Below are positions 42,107-54,686 of a stretch of DNA of 64,000 nucleotides, piece by piece. Positions within the stretch are counted from its first letter, which is position 1; the number at the start of each line of letters is the position of its first letter. The notes beneath the pieces are model-generated. The model did no database searches, was not told where the DNA came from, and saw nothing but the letters and a program-made list of their open reading frames with translations. Both the position numbers and the translations under genes were made by a program. The stretch is taken from the NCBI RefSeq assembly GCF_023017165.1, contig NZ_JALKBW010000001.1:3472001-3536000 (forward strand), in the 5' to 3' direction. This DNA is from Gordonia alkaliphila. GTDB lineage: Bacteria; Actinomycetota; Actinomycetes; Mycobacteriales; Mycobacteriaceae.

Positions 42107-42820
42107 GTGGTAGCCAACCAACCGAACGTGCCGGACGTGCTCGCCGAACTGCTGAGTGCTCCACCGATTCAGCAGCGAGCCTTTCCGTGGAAACTGAACA
42201 AATGGCGGGGCAAGTTTCACGACAGGTCCGACGTCGTCGATCTCCTCGAGCGCTTGCCCGACAGGGTCGACCGCGAGACGATTCGGCAGGCGGTGCACAG
42301 CGAACTCGCCGACGGCCGAGTACTTCCCGCATTCGTGGCTGCGATGGTGTGGGGGTACGGGACCAGCGGATACGGTCCGACCCGGGTCCGTTGGATGCTG
42401 ACCGGACTCCAACAGGGTGCCGCTACCGCCCCCGTCCGTGAGGACGTCGTCGACCGACTTCGAATCGCGGCCGCCAAGGTCACCTCGAGTGGGGACGACA
42501 GCACGTCTGGACCTGTCGAAGGATTCCGCTACCTCACGAACGAAGGCCACATCAAGCAACTCGGCCCCGCGTTCTTCACCAAGTGGCTCTACTTCGCGTC
42601 AGCGCACACCGGCATCGAATCCCCGGAAGCGGCGCCCATCCTGGATTCGTTGGTGCAGCAGTGGCTCGCGGATCCGGAGAACGCCGGGTTGATTCTGACC
42701 CCCTATCGGACCCCGGACTACACGCGCTACCTCGAGTTGCTGCGGGATTGGGGAGCACCGTTCGGCCGAACTCCCGCACAGGTGGAGACTGCGATCTTCG
42801 AGTTGGCGCGCAACGCATAG
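42107..42820 (+). CDS. OGG-fold (8-oxoguanine DNA glycosylase-like) protein
   Basis: This is a 237-residue protein that I match from memory to the 8-oxoguanine DNA glycosylase OGG-fold family. Markers are MVWGYGTSGYGPTRVRWMLTG, FRYLTNEGHIKQLGPAFFTKW, LYFASAH and APILDSLVQQWL, then a C-terminal helix pair (YTRYLELLRDWG, TPAQVETAIFELARNA). The fold suggests base-lesion or modified-base handling, but substrate and activity are unknown. GTG 42107 has GAGGAG five bases before it. It is divergent from the DnaB-like gene with a 111-base gap and convergent with ilvA. Such genes are patchily distributed, so transfer is possible. Confidence 0.65.
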   Translation: MVANQPNVPDVLAELLSAPPIQQRAFPWKLNKWRGKFHDRSDVVDLLERLPDRVDRETIRQAVHSELADGRVLPAFVAAMVWGYGTSGYGPTRVRWMLTGLQQGAATAPVREDVVDRLRIAAAKVTSSGDDSTSGPVEGFRYLTNEGHIKQLGPAFFTKWLYFASAHTGIESPEAAPILDSLVQQWLADPENAGLILTPYRTPDYTRYLELLRDWGAPFGRTPAQVETAIFELARNA

Positions 42821-42860
42821 CCCTCGACCACGAGGAGACCACCTCGTCGGCGCACCACGG

Positions 42861-44240
42861 TCAGGTGAGGTACTTGTACGCCGCAGAGCCCGGTTCCAGG
42901 CGTTCGACGTCCAGTCGCGAGCGCGCCATCCGGTCGAGGAGGCCGTCGAAGCCGGCGCGGCTGCCGAGTTCGACGCCGACCAGCGCGGTGCCGATCTCCC
43001 GGTTGTTCCGCTTGAGGTACTCGAAGAGGGTGATGTCGTCGTCCGGGCCGAGGACCTCGTCGAGGAAACGGCGCAGCGCGCCGGGTTCCTGCGGGAAGTT
43101 CACCAGGAAGTAGTGCTTGAGGCCGCGGTGCACCAGCGAGCGCTCGATGATCTCGCCGTACCGCGAGACGTCGTTGTTGCCGCCGGAGACCAGCGCGACG
43201 ACCTTCGCGTCGGCGGGCAGGTCGAGTTCGGCGAGCGCCGTGGCCGCGAGGGCGCCCGCGGGCTCGGCGATGATGCCTTCGTTCTGGTACAGCTCGAGCA
43301 TCGTCGAGCAGATGGCGCCCTCGTCGACGTGCGTGATGGTGACGCTGCCGGGCGCCAGGTCGACGGCGTCGGCGGCGATCACCGGCACCGCCGGGGTGTC
43401 GGTGAGGGCCGCGAGCGTCGGGTGCTCCGCCACGCGGGCCCCGGCGTCGGCGAGGACGCGATGCCCGAGCGCGCCGATGCGCTTGACCGCGGCGCCGTCG
43501 ACGAACGGATCGATCTCGTCGAGGGTGTGCGGCTCGCCGGTCACCAGGGCGGCCGCCAACGACAGTGCGCCGGACGGCTCGACACCGACGATCGCCGCTG
43601 CGGGGCACGCCGCACGCAGGTAGGTGACGATCCCGGCCAGGCAGCCGCCGCCGCCGACCGGCAGCACCACCACGTCGGGCGCGTCGCCGAGCTGCTCGAC
43701 GAACTCCTTGCCGATGGTGCCCTGCCCGGAGGCGGTGCGCGGATCGTCGAAGGCGTGGATCCACGTCGAGCCGGTACGCAGCACGTCGGCCTGCGCGGCG
43801 GCCGCGGCGGCGTCGTAGGTGTCGCCGACGGCGATCAGTTCGACGAATTCCTTGCCGTGCCAGGAGATGCGGTCACGCTTCTGCTTCGGAGTGGTGGTCG
43901 GGACGTAGATTCGGCCCTTGACCCCCATGGTGGCGCACGCGAAGGCGACGCCCTGCGCGTGGTTGCCGGCGCTCGCCGCCACCACACCTGCGGCCAGCTC
44001 GGCGGGGGTCAGCTGCGCCATCACGTTGTAGGCGCCGCGAATCTTGTACGACCGCACGGCCTGCAGATCCTCGCGCTTGAGGTGAATCTGCGCGCCGGTG
44101 GCTTCGGACAGGCGCGGGCACGGCTCCAACGGAGTCCGGACGACGACGCCGTCCAACCGCTCGGCGGCGGCGTCGATGCTGGCCGGGTTCAGTCCGGCGA
44201 CGACGGTGTGGTCAGCTGCGGGCGTGGTGGTCACGCCCAC
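42861..44240 (-). CDS. ilvA: Threonine ammonia-lyase, biosynthetic, with C-terminal ACT-like domain
   Basis: IlvA deaminates threonine to 2-oxobutyrate, the first step of isoleucine synthesis. The 459-residue PLP enzyme has LKREDLQAVRSYKIRGAYN (PLP lysine), ASAGNHAQGVAFAC, PVGGGGCLAGI and VSGGNNDVSRY. A C-terminal regulatory part (residues about 360-459) begins HYFLVNFPQEPGALRRFLDEVLGPDDDI. The single short ACT-like region is typical of the actinobacterial type and should give isoleucine feedback control. I use GTG 44240 because a GTGGGA-like site precedes it; GTG 44234 is possible. The start overlaps the upstream membrane gene by 29 bases. Confidence 0.94.
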   Translation of the reverse strand: MGVTTTPAADHTVVAGLNPASIDAAAERLDGVVVRTPLEPCPRLSEATGAQIHLKREDLQAVRSYKIRGAYNVMAQLTPAELAAGVVAASAGNHAQGVAFACATMGVKGRIYVPTTTPKQKRDRISWHGKEFVELIAVGDTYDAAAAAAQADVLRTGSTWIHAFDDPRTASGQGTIGKEFVEQLGDAPDVVVLPVGGGGCLAGIVTYLRAACPAAAIVGVEPSGALSLAAALVTGEPHTLDEIDPFVDGAAVKRIGALGHRVLADAGARVAEHPTLAALTDTPAVPVIAADAVDLAPGSVTITHVDEGAICSTMLELYQNEGIIAEPAGALAATALAELDLPADAKVVALVSGGNNDVSRYGEIIERSLVHRGLKHYFLVNFPQEPGALRRFLDEVLGPDDDITLFEYLKRNNREIGTALVGVELGSRAGFDGLLDRMARSRLDVERLEPGSAAYKYLT

Positions 44241-44487
44241 TATCGTCCCACCGCGGGCGCAGCACGACACGCCCGCCCCACCAGACGACCGCGGCGACTC
44301 CCGCCGCGAGCCATCCGGCCAGGATTCCGGTGCCACCGAACGCGAACACCAGGGCCACGACGAGCACTCCGGCGACCAGCGCGTGCAGCTTGTAAGCCGG
44401 CCAATCGACGCCGAACACCGCCACGGTCGCGGCCACGCCCCGTCCGGCGTGTTCACCCGTACCGGTCAGCTGTTCAACGGTGGTCAT
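44212..44487 (-). CDS. Small two-helix membrane protein before ilvA
   Basis: This is a 91-residue protein with a short N-terminus (MTTVEQLTGTGEHAGRG), two hydrophobic helices (LHALVAGVLVVALVFAFGG and ILAGWLAAGVAAVVWWGGRV) and a basic end. It overlaps the ilvA start by 29 bases, so the two may be co-expressed. I do not recognise the family. ATG 44487 with GGGATCC before it is chosen; ATG 44496 would add three residues. The gene is supported by composition and hydrophobicity only. Confidence 0.6.
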   Translation of the reverse strand: MTTVEQLTGTGEHAGRGVAATVAVFGVDWPAYKLHALVAGVLVVALVFAFGGTGILAGWLAAGVAAVVWWGGRVVLRPRWDDSGRDHHARS

Positions 44488-44518
44488 GGATCCCATGATA
44501 GCGCAGGTCGCAACAAAT

Positions 44519-44536
44519 GTTTCGGCTCACCGAAAC
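44519..44536 (-). terminator. Intrinsic terminator after yigZ
   Basis: GTTTCGG and CCGAAAC form a perfect 7-bp stem with a 4-base loop, followed on the minus strand by ATTTGTTG. It starts eight bases after the yigZ stop and before the small membrane gene, so it probably separates the dnaE1-yigZ side from ilvA. Confidence 0.65.
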
Positions 44537-44543
44537 TGCCCGT

Positions 44544-45160
44544 CTAGGCCAACAGATGCGCGACGTCGACGACGGTCGCGGCCCCCGACGTCAACGACAG
44601 CACCCGGTCCCCGACCAGCGCTTCGTCGTCCGCGGGCACCTCGAGCACGAAACGGACGCCGCTCGGCGCGTAGTCGACCGCGCGGACGGTACCGAGCGCA
44701 TGCAGGGCGCCCTCGAGTCGGCCGGCGTCGTCGAGCGGGCCTCGATGGTCAGCACGGCGGTCGCGATCGCCGCCCGCAGCAGTGTGGCGTCGAGCACGGC
44801 GTTGGCGCTGCCGCCGTACGCCCGGATGAGACCGCCGGCCCCGAGTTTCACACCGCCGAAGTAGCGCACCACCGTGATCGCCGCATTCGCCACCTGCCGC
44901 GACTGCAGGGCGGCGAGGATCGGCGGTCCGGCGGTGCCGCCGGGCTCTCCGTCGTCGGACGAGCGCGCCACCAGGTGCGGCCCGGACCCGAGCGTGTACG
45001 CCCAGCACACGTGCCGCGCGCCGGGCGCACCCGCGACGATCTCGGCGTGAAAGTCCGCGAACTCCTCCGGCGCCGAGATGCCGACCGCGGTCGCGATGAA
45101 CCGCGACTTCTTGATGACCGTCTCGACCACCACCGGCCCGGTCGACTCCAGGATCAGCAC
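44544..45160 (-). pseudogene. yigZ: YigZ/IMPACT-family protein gene with a frameshift
   Basis: The first frame (GTG 45160) gives about 140 residues typical of the YigZ/IMPACT N-domain: VIKKSRFIATAVGIS, ARHVCWAYTLG, SDDGEPGGTAGPPILAAL and VVRYFGGVKLGAGGLIRAYG. At about 44738-44743 the matching sequence moves to another frame, which then codes for GPLDDAGRLEGALHALG and a DUF1949-like C-terminus ending VAHLLA. One base is missing at GAGGCCCG; restoring it yields a full 206-residue protein of normal length. It is either a real mutation or a sequencing error in a G/C run. The gene follows dnaE1 after 30 bases. Confidence 0.85.
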
Positions 45161-45190
45161 GGCCGCAACCCCGTCAGCTCAGGAACTCGA

Positions 45191-48730
<3,540 letters not shown>

Positions 48731-48878
48731 GACTTTCGACCCCTTTGCTCTTGCGGCGGCCTCGACGGCCCGTGGAACGCCTCCACTCTAGGCGCCGAGG
48801 CCGACAGATAGGATTCGGCTCGCCTGGGTGTGACGCATGAGGTACGACGTCGCCGTCGACCCCGGTGTTCGCCGGAAC

Positions 48879-49805
48879 TCAGGCGTCCCGCAGGACCTCC
48901 AGCGCGTGGCTGAGGTCCGCCGGATAGGGCGCGGTGAACTCCACCCGACGACCGTCCGCGGGGTGCGCGAAGGCGAGCGTCCGCGCGTGCAGCCACTGCC
49001 GGTCCAGGCCGAGGCGCGCGGCGAGCTTCGGGTCGGCCCCGTACGTCGGATCGCCCACGCACGGGTGGTGCAGGGCCGAGAAGTGCACGCGGATCTGGTG
49101 GGTGCGCCCGGTCTCGAGGTCGATGTCGAGCAGGCTGGCCGCCGCGAACATCTCCAGGGTCTCGTAGTGGGTCACCGATTCCTTGCCGCGCGCGGTCACC
49201 GCGAACCGCCAGTCCGAGCCCGGGTGCCGTCCGATGGGCGCATCGATGGTGCCCTCGGGCGGATCCAGATGGCCCTGCACCACCGCGTGATAGACCTTGT
49301 CGACGGTGCGCTGCTTGAAGGCCCGCTTGAGCACGGTGTAACCGTGCTCGGAGGCGGCCACCACCATCACGCCCGAGGTGCCGACGTCGAGGCGGGACAC
49401 GATGCCCTGCCGTTCCGCGGCGCCCGAGGTGGAGATCCGGAAGCCCGCGGCCGCCAGCGCGCCGACCACGGTGGGGCCGGTCCAGCCCTGCGACGGATGC
49501 GCCGCGACGCCCGGCGGCTTGTCGACGACGATGATGTCCGAGTCGTGGTACAGGACGGTGAGGTCCTCCACCGGTGTCGGCTCCACGCGCAGCGGTTCGG
49601 CGACGGCCGGCAGCGTCACGTCCAGCCAGGTACCGGCGGCGAGCTTATGCGATTTGGGCACCGCGGCGCCGTCGACGGTGATGTCACCGGCGTCGGCCAG
49701 CCCCGCGGCGACCGTCCGGGACAGGCCGAGGACGCGTGCGATGCCCGCGTCGACCCGCATGCCGTCGAGCCCGTCGGGCACGGGCATCGCTCGTGATTCA
49801 CGCAT
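48879..49805 (-). CDS. RluA-family 23S rRNA pseudouridine synthase
   Basis: This 308-residue enzyme converts uridines to pseudouridine, probably in 23S rRNA (RluD-like by resemblance and gene order after lspA). An S4-type N-terminus ([40 protein letters not shown]) is followed by the catalytic domain: [35 protein letters not shown] with catalytic Asp140, [22 protein letters not shown] and GDPTYG. The stop and start arrangement overlaps lspA by eight bases. Exact RNA target cannot be read from sequence. Confidence 0.92.
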   Translation of the reverse strand: MRESRAMPVPDGLDGMRVDAGIARVLGLSRTVAAGLADAGDITVDGAAVPKSHKLAAGTWLDVTLPAVAEPLRVEPTPVEDLTVLYHDSDIIVVDKPPGVAAHPSQGWTGPTVVGALAAAGFRISTSGAAERQGIVSRLDVGTSGVMVVAASEHGYTVLKRAFKQRTVDKVYHAVVQGHLDPPEGTIDAPIGRHPGSDWRFAVTARGKESVTHYETLEMFAAASLLDIDLETGRTHQIRVHFSALHHPCVGDPTYGADPKLAARLGLDRQWLHARTLAFAHPADGRRVEFTAPYPADLSHALEVLRDA

Positions 49806-50403
49806 CGCTGTCGCCTTCCTCGCGGGTCCCGTCTGCGGCAGCCCGATCGTTGCGGGCGGCCCACCCGGTCCGCTGTCCGTCGTAGTCGTAGCCCAGCAGG
49901 GTCAGCACCACCAGCAGGATCGCGCCGCAGACCACCGCGGAGTCGGCCACGTTGAACACCGGCCACTGCCCCACCGAGAAGAAGTCGACGACGTGCCCGC
50001 GCAGCGGTCCGGGCGCGCGGAAGATGCGGTCGGTGAGATTGCCCAGCGCCCCGCCCAGCACCAGACCGAGCCCGACGGCCCAGCCGAGCGAACCGAGGCG
50101 GCTGCTGAACCGGATGATCACCGCCACCACGAGCAGCGCGACGATGGTCAGCACCCAGGTGTAACCGGTGGCCATCGAGAACGCCGCACCGCTGTTCCGC
50201 AGCAGCGACAGCGTGACGAAGTCACCGATGATCTCCACCGGGTCGGCGGGGTCCAGATAGTGCACCGCCAGCGTCTTGGTGAGCAGGTCGAGCAGGTAGG
50301 CCGCCACCGCGATGACGGCGAGGTACATCAGGAGCCGACGGGAGGTGGCCCGGTCCGGGGTGGCCTCGTTCTCGGTGTCGGGGCCGGGCGCAGCGTCGTC
50401 CAT
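49798..50403 (-). CDS. lspA: Lipoprotein signal peptidase
   Basis: LspA cleaves the signal peptide of lipid-modified prolipoproteins in the membrane, after Lgt. The 201-residue protein has four helices and the aspartyl protease signatures [20 protein letters not shown] (catalytic Asp) and [20 protein letters not shown] (second Asp). A charged N-terminal extension of about 20 residues and a hydrophilic tail are present. It overlaps the rluD-like gene by eight bases. It is divergent from the lipoprotein gene at 50484. Confidence 0.95.
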   Translation of the reverse strand: MDDAAPGPDTENEATPDRATSRRLLMYLAVIAVAAYLLDLLTKTLAVHYLDPADPVEIIGDFVTLSLLRNSGAAFSMATGYTWVLTIVALLVVAVIIRFSSRLGSLGWAVGLGLVLGGALGNLTDRIFRAPGPLRGHVVDFFSVGQWPVFNVADSAVVCGAILLVVLTLLGYDYDGQRTGWAARNDRAAADGTREEGDSDA

Positions 50404-50483
50404 GCCCCCAATTGTCCATGAGCGCGCGGCGGACGCCGCACCGGGGCGCGGCCGCCGACGGCCGCTGGCCTAGGGTGGACGAC

Positions 50484-51443
50484 GTGCCAGCCCCTCGATT
50501 CTCCCGCGCCGCGGCCGGCCTGCTGCCGCTGTCGGTGGCCGCCGCCATGGCCCTGACCGGCTGCTCCTCCGACGAGTCGTCGGGCGCGGACCCCAACCGG
50601 GGCTGCGACCCGACCTCCAGCGCGCAGGCCGCCGATCTTCGACCGATCGAGTTGCCGCCCGCCCACGTCGCACTGCTCGAGCCGGGCACCGGCGAACTGC
50701 GGGTGCCGACGTCGGCCCCGACCACCGAGACCCCGCAGCGCGTCACGCTCGACACCAAGTCGAGTGAGACCAGCGTGATCGGCAACCAGGGCGAGGCGCC
50801 GACCACCACCACCGAGGAACTGTCGACGCCGCTGACCGCCCGCGCCGGCTGCACCGATCCGAAGAACCTCGAGTTCACCCTCGGCGCGATCACCTCGCCC
50901 GACGAGCCGCTGAACCCGGCGCTGGCCACGTTCGACGGCGCTGATGGCGGCGCCACCTACGCCGACGGCCTCAGCCCGGTGTCGCTGCGCCTGTTCCCAC
51001 CGGCGAACGCCGACCAGCCGGCGAATCGCGCCATCGAGCAGTCGCTGGTCAGCGCATTCACCTACGCGCTTCCCCTGCCGACCGAGCCGATCGGCGTGGG
51101 CGCGCGGTGGCGGACCGAACGCACCGTCACCGCCGCGACCACGGTGACCCAGGAGATCGTCGCGACCCTCACCAAGTGGGAGGGTGACGTGCTGACCGTT
51201 GACATCGCGGTCGACGAGACCCCGACGTCGACGGTCTTCCGGATCCCCGGTTCGGCGTCGACCCTGGACCTGACGCGCTACGCCAACACCGGCACCGGCA
51301 CCGTGACGGTGGACCTGACGCGCCTGCTGCCGACGTCGGCGCAGCTGGAGATGACGGGTGCCCGCGAGCTGGTCGGCGCCGATCCGAATCGGCCGATCAT
51401 CCAGCAGACTTCACTCACGCTCCGCTGGAATCGGACCGACTGA
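50484..51443 (+). CDS. Putative lipoprotein of unknown function
   Basis: The 319-residue product has a lipoprotein signal (GLLPLSVAAAMALTGCSSDE) with lipobox LTGC at Cys27. The mature part has two cysteines (NRGCDPTS and RAGCTDPKN), a Thr-rich linker and an all-beta looking C-terminal region (GVGARWRTERTVTAATTVTQ, VTVDLTRLLPTSAQLEMTG). I do not recognise a family, though the GxGAxW pattern recalls proteins annotated as hypothetical secreted proteins. GTG 50484 is chosen because the signal peptide begins there. It is divergent from lspA, which would process it, and ends at a strong terminator. Confidence 0.8.
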   Translation: MPAPRFSRAAAGLLPLSVAAAMALTGCSSDESSGADPNRGCDPTSSAQAADLRPIELPPAHVALLEPGTGELRVPTSAPTTETPQRVTLDTKSSETSVIGNQGEAPTTTTEELSTPLTARAGCTDPKNLEFTLGAITSPDEPLNPALATFDGADGGATYADGLSPVSLRLFPPANADQPANRAIEQSLVSAFTYALPLPTEPIGVGARWRTERTVTAATTVTQEIVATLTKWEGDVLTVDIAVDETPTSTVFRIPGSASTLDLTRYANTGTGTVTVDLTRLLPTSAQLEMTGARELVGADPNRPIIQQTSLTLRWNRTD

Positions 51444-51471
51444 CCGGCCAGACACGAGCCCTGCAGACGAA

Positions 51472-51513
51472 AAACGGTGCGCGCCCGCTGAATTCAGCGG
51501 GCGCGCACCGTTT
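51472..51513. terminator. Perfect 42-base palindrome, bidirectional terminator
   Basis: Two 21-base arms are exactly complementary with no loop bases (centre GAATTC at 51490-51495). The outer ends are AAACGG and CCGTTT, giving an A-run before and a T-run after the GC-rich stem on both strands. It lies between the convergent genes ending at 51443 and 51553, as expected of a bidirectional intrinsic terminator. Confidence 0.9.
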
Positions 51514-51552
51514 CTACAGTCTGCGCCGTTCAAGCCTCGGGCAAGTCGGGCC

Positions 51553-52137
51553 TCAGTTGGCGGACTTGCTCGTGCTCTTGGCGCTCTTGGACTTGGACGC
51601 GCCGGCATCGGTGCACAGCGGGCTCTTCACGTCACCGGCTTCCAGCAGCGGGCAGACCGTGCTCTTGGAGAGCTTCCAGCGGCCGTTGTCGTAGACGATC
51701 GCGGCGTCGATCATGGTCGGCGGGTTGTCCGGAAGCGTCACCTCGACCTTGACGCTGGCGCGCTTGGGGCCGTTGCCGATGACCGGGTTCTTGATCTCGT
51801 AGGTGACGTCGGGATTCTCCTTGGCCACCTTCACGAGCTGATCGAACAGCTTCGGGTCGGCCTCGGCACCCTCGACGAGGTCCACCTTGTCCGCGGCGGG
51901 CACGTCCGGATCGAGTGCCATCTCCAGCATCTCGTTCAGCGCGTCGACGGTGGGACGCTTCTTCGGGTTCGACAGCTGTGCCACCAGGTCGGCGTCTTCG
52001 CCGCCGGCGGCGGCGGATGTGGTCGTCGCCTGTGCGGTCGGCACGGGCGGCAGGTTGCTGTCGTCGCTGCCGCAGGCGGCCGTCACGCTCAGCATGCCGG
52101 CGACGGCGCCGACGACCAAGAACTTGCGATACTTCAC
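51553..52137 (-). CDS. Mtb12-like secreted or lipid-anchored protein
   Basis: This is a 194-residue protein with a signal peptide (FLVVGAVAGMLSVTAACGSDD). The VTAAC site (Cys22) is close to, but not a perfect, lipobox. After a Thr/Ala linker comes a domain of the Mtb12/CFP-2 type: TVDALNEMLEMALDPDVPAAD, KVDLVEGAEADPKLFDQLVK, VAKENPDVTYEIKNPVIGNG and MIDAAIVYDNGRWKLSKSTVC. It ends in a Ser/Lys-rich tail. Related mycobacterial proteins are abundant secreted antigens of unknown role. It stands alone between a terminator and a divergent promoter region. Confidence 0.82.
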   Translation of the reverse strand: MKYRKFLVVGAVAGMLSVTAACGSDDSNLPPVPTAQATTTSAAAGGEDADLVAQLSNPKKRPTVDALNEMLEMALDPDVPAADKVDLVEGAEADPKLFDQLVKVAKENPDVTYEIKNPVIGNGPKRASVKVEVTLPDNPPTMIDAAIVYDNGRWKLSKSTVCPLLEAGDVKSPLCTDAGASKSKSAKSTSKSAN

Positions 52138-52210
52138 CGAATCAAACCTCCAGGTAGGAATCTGCTCGGCGGTTCGGATGGGTTCCGAGCTGAAACCACT
52201 ATGCCAAACA

Positions 52211-52233
52211 AACCTGTGTCCGCTTCACAGGTT
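52211..52233. promoter_or_regulatory. Palindrome in the divergent promoter region
   Basis: AACCTGTG (52211-52218) and CACAGGTT (52226-52233) are perfect 8-base arms around a 7-base spacer. It lies in the 181-base gap between the Mtb12-like gene (minus) and ansA (plus), just upstream of a CATAGT-type -10 candidate for the former. An operator is plausible; the regulator is unknown. Confidence 0.5.
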
Positions 52234-52318
52234 CTGCTGGGCACGTCTGGTCACTCCAGCCACACGCCCGTGCGGTGACCAGCGCGCATGTGCGTGCCGG
52301 AAGTGCGAGAATCAGGCC

Positions 52319-53257
52319 ATGACGCCACGCCAAGTTGTGATGATCACCACCGGCGGCACCGCCGCTTCCCGCACCACCGACGACGGCGCCGTACCCGTGC
52401 TGACCGGCGCAGACCTGATCCCCGCCGAGCTCGGCGAGATCGTCGTCCGACCGGTGGACCTGATGACGCTGGATTCGTCGGCCATGCTGGTACGCGACCA
52501 GCTCGCGGTGGCCGTCGCCATCGCCGATTCGCTCGCCGAGGACGACGTCGACGGCGTCGTCGTGACCCACGGCACCGACACGCTCGAGGAGACCGCCTTC
52601 CTGGTCGACTGCTTCGCCGCCGATCCCCGCCCGGTGATCTTCACCGGCGCCCAGTTCCCGGCCGACCATCCGCTCGCCGACGGTCCGGCGAACATCGCCG
52701 CGGCGGTCACGCTGGCCGCCGACCCGAACAACCGCGGTAACGGCGTGCAGGTGGCGCTCGGCGGCCGCGTTCTGCCTGCGCGCGGCGTCTTCAAGGTCTC
52801 CACCACCGGGCTCGAGGCCTTCGACACCGTGCACGACGATCTGCCGCGTCCGCTGGTGGCCGACACCATTCCCGGCGGCGTGCCCGCGCGGGTGGATCTG
52901 CTGGCGCTGTATCCCGGCGTGTCCCCCGGCCTTCTCGCCGCGGCCGTCGCGCAGCGGGCCGCGGGCATCGTGCTCTCGGCCACCGGTTCGGGGAACACCC
53001 ACCCGGACATCACCGCGGAGGTGGCGCTGGCCACCCGCCGCAATGTGCCGGTGGTGGTGTCCACGCGCGTGCCCTACGGCGAAGTGGAAGCCACCTACGG
53101 CGGCGGTGGCGGCGGCGTGGACCTGGCGCGCGCCGGGGCCATCATCTCGCCCTGGTTGCGCGCCCCTCAGGTGCGCATGGCGTTGATCGCCTTGCTGACC
53201 ACGGGTGCCTCTCGCACGGAGATCGCCGACTTCTTCGCCGCCTCCGGCCCCGCCTGA
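52319..53257 (+). CDS. ansA: L-asparaginase
   Basis: This 312-residue type I/II asparaginase hydrolyses asparagine to aspartate and ammonia. The first catalytic motif is ITTGGTAASR (Thr14 nucleophile region), and the second is VVVTHGTDTLEETAF. GAQFPADHPLADGPANI and VLSATGSGNTHPD follow. There is no signal peptide, so it acts in the cytoplasm. The start ATG 52319 gives the normal N-terminus, with the nucleophile near residue 14. It ends 10 bases before dinB, which is convergent. Confidence 0.95.
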   Translation: MTPRQVVMITTGGTAASRTTDDGAVPVLTGADLIPAELGEIVVRPVDLMTLDSSAMLVRDQLAVAVAIADSLAEDDVDGVVVTHGTDTLEETAFLVDCFAADPRPVIFTGAQFPADHPLADGPANIAAAVTLAADPNNRGNGVQVALGGRVLPARGVFKVSTTGLEAFDTVHDDLPRPLVADTIPGGVPARVDLLALYPGVSPGLLAAAVAQRAAGIVLSATGSGNTHPDITAEVALATRRNVPVVVSTRVPYGEVEATYGGGGGGVDLARAGAIISPWLRAPQVRMALIALLTTGASRTEIADFFAASGPA

Positions 53258-53267
53258 TCGGCCGACC

Positions 53268-54677
53268 TCATTCCTCGTCGTCCCAGGCGAGACTGTCCAG
53301 CGGGTCGGCCCGGACCAGCTTCGGTTCGGGCAGCCGGAAGGTGTGGGCGCGTCCGGGTCCGCTGGCCCGCGTCTCGAACCGCACGGTGACGAAGCCGTGT
53401 CCGCCGCCCTGCACCCAGCCGTGGCCGAAGTCGGGGTGCGCGACGTCGGCGCCGGTCGGCCACTGCCGCCCCGCCGCGGCGACCGTCGGATCGGCTTCCG
53501 CCGGCGCGGAGTCGTCGCTCGCACCCTGCGCCGAATCATCGTGCGCCAGTTGCCCTTCGGGCTCGCTGCTGCCGTCCGGGGTGTACTCGTCGAGATCGGG
53601 GAACAGCGAGTACTGCTCGGCCTCGGTCAGTCCCGCGTAGCCCACCCCCACCAGTCGGATCGGTCCGATCTCCCGCGGGTCGAGCACCACACGCTGCGCC
53701 GCGGCCGTCAGCACGTCCAGATCGACGCTGGCGGCGGGCATGGTGTGCGAGCGCGTGAGGATCGACATGTCCGCGCGCCGCAGCTTCACCACCACGGTGC
53801 GGGCGCGACGCCCGTCTTGGCGCAGTCGACGGTGCGCGTCCGCGGCCGCACCGCTGACCGCCGCACGCAGCCCGGCCAGATCGATGATGTCGGTGGCGAA
53901 GGTCGATTCGGCACTGATCTGTTTGGCGACGGCGCGCTCTGCCACCGGGCGGTTGTCGATGCCCTGCGCCAGCCGGTGCAGCGCCGGACCGACGGTGCCG
54001 CCGAGGACGGACGTCACCTCGGTGCTCGACAGGGCCGCGAGATCACCGATGGTCTCCACCCCGATGCGGGCCAGGCGGTCGCCGGAGACGGGGCCGATGC
54101 CCCACAGCTTGCGGACCGGCAGCGCCTGCAGGAACTGCAGTTCGCCGCTCGGCGCGATCACCGCGATCCCGTCCGGTTTGGCCTGCCCGGAGGCGATCTT
54201 GGCGATCTGTTTGCCCGAGCCGAAACCGACGGACGCCGGCAGTCCCACCTCGTCGCGGATCGCCGTGCGCAGGCGCACCGCGAAGTGGTGCGCGTCGTCG
54301 ACGGTGGCGCCGGCCAGTTCGGCGGGTTCGGCGAAGGCCTCGTCGAACGACAGCGTCTCGATCACCGGGGCGAACCGGCGGATGATGTCGAAGACGCGCC
54401 CGCTGACCACCCGGTAGACCGAGCCGCGGGGCGGCACAATCACCGCCGACGAACCCACCAGCCGCCGCGCCTGGTGCATGGGCATCGCCGACGACGCCCC
54501 GTAGGCGCGTGCCGCGTACGACGCCCCGGCCACCACCCCGCGTCCGCCGGCGCCGCCGACCAGCACCGGGCGTCCCCGCAGCGTGGGCCGGGTCAGTTCC
54601 TCCACCGAGGCGAAGAAGGCGTCCATGTCGATGTGCAGCACCCAGCGCGCACTCGTCTCCTCGCCCCCGGTGGTCAC
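53268..54677 (-). CDS. dinB: DNA polymerase IV with C-terminal extension
   Basis: This Y-family translesion polymerase has 469 residues. Catalytic residues lie in [15 protein letters not shown] (Asp17, Asp19) and SFDEAFAEP near residue 113. [40 protein letters not shown] and [16 protein letters not shown] (helix-hairpin-helix) follow, and the little-finger domain runs to about residue 345. An extra acidic linker and a domain reading [20 protein letters not shown] and [10 protein letters not shown] follow. This resembles the UvrD/PcrA C-terminal tudor-like fold; the mycobacterial DinX-type polymerase at the same locus also has an extension, from memory. No beta-clamp motif was identified with confidence. 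Confidence 0.93.
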   Translation of the reverse strand: MTTGGEETSARWVLHIDMDAFFASVEELTRPTLRGRPVLVGGAGGRGVVAGASYAARAYGASSAMPMHQARRLVGSSAVIVPPRGSVYRVVSGRVFDIIRRFAPVIETLSFDEAFAEPAELAGATVDDAHHFAVRLRTAIRDEVGLPASVGFGSGKQIAKIASGQAKPDGIAVIAPSGELQFLQALPVRKLWGIGPVSGDRLARIGVETIGDLAALSSTEVTSVLGGTVGPALHRLAQGIDNRPVAERAVAKQISAESTFATDIIDLAGLRAAVSGAAADAHRRLRQDGRRARTVVVKLRRADMSILTRSHTMPAASVDLDVLTAAAQRVVLDPREIGPIRLVGVGYAGLTEAEQYSLFPDLDEYTPDGSSEPEGQLAHDDSAQGASDDSAPAEADPTVAAAGRQWPTGADVAHPDFGHGWVQGGGHGFVTVRFETRASGPGRAHTFRLPEPKLVRADPLDSLAWDDEE

Positions 54678-54686
54678 GGCCCCATG

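Noticed and set aside
48731..48878. Small gene or RNA between dnaE1 and the rluD-like gene
   Set aside because: No open frame with a ribosome site nor a clear RNA fold was seen; it is probably only promoter sequence.
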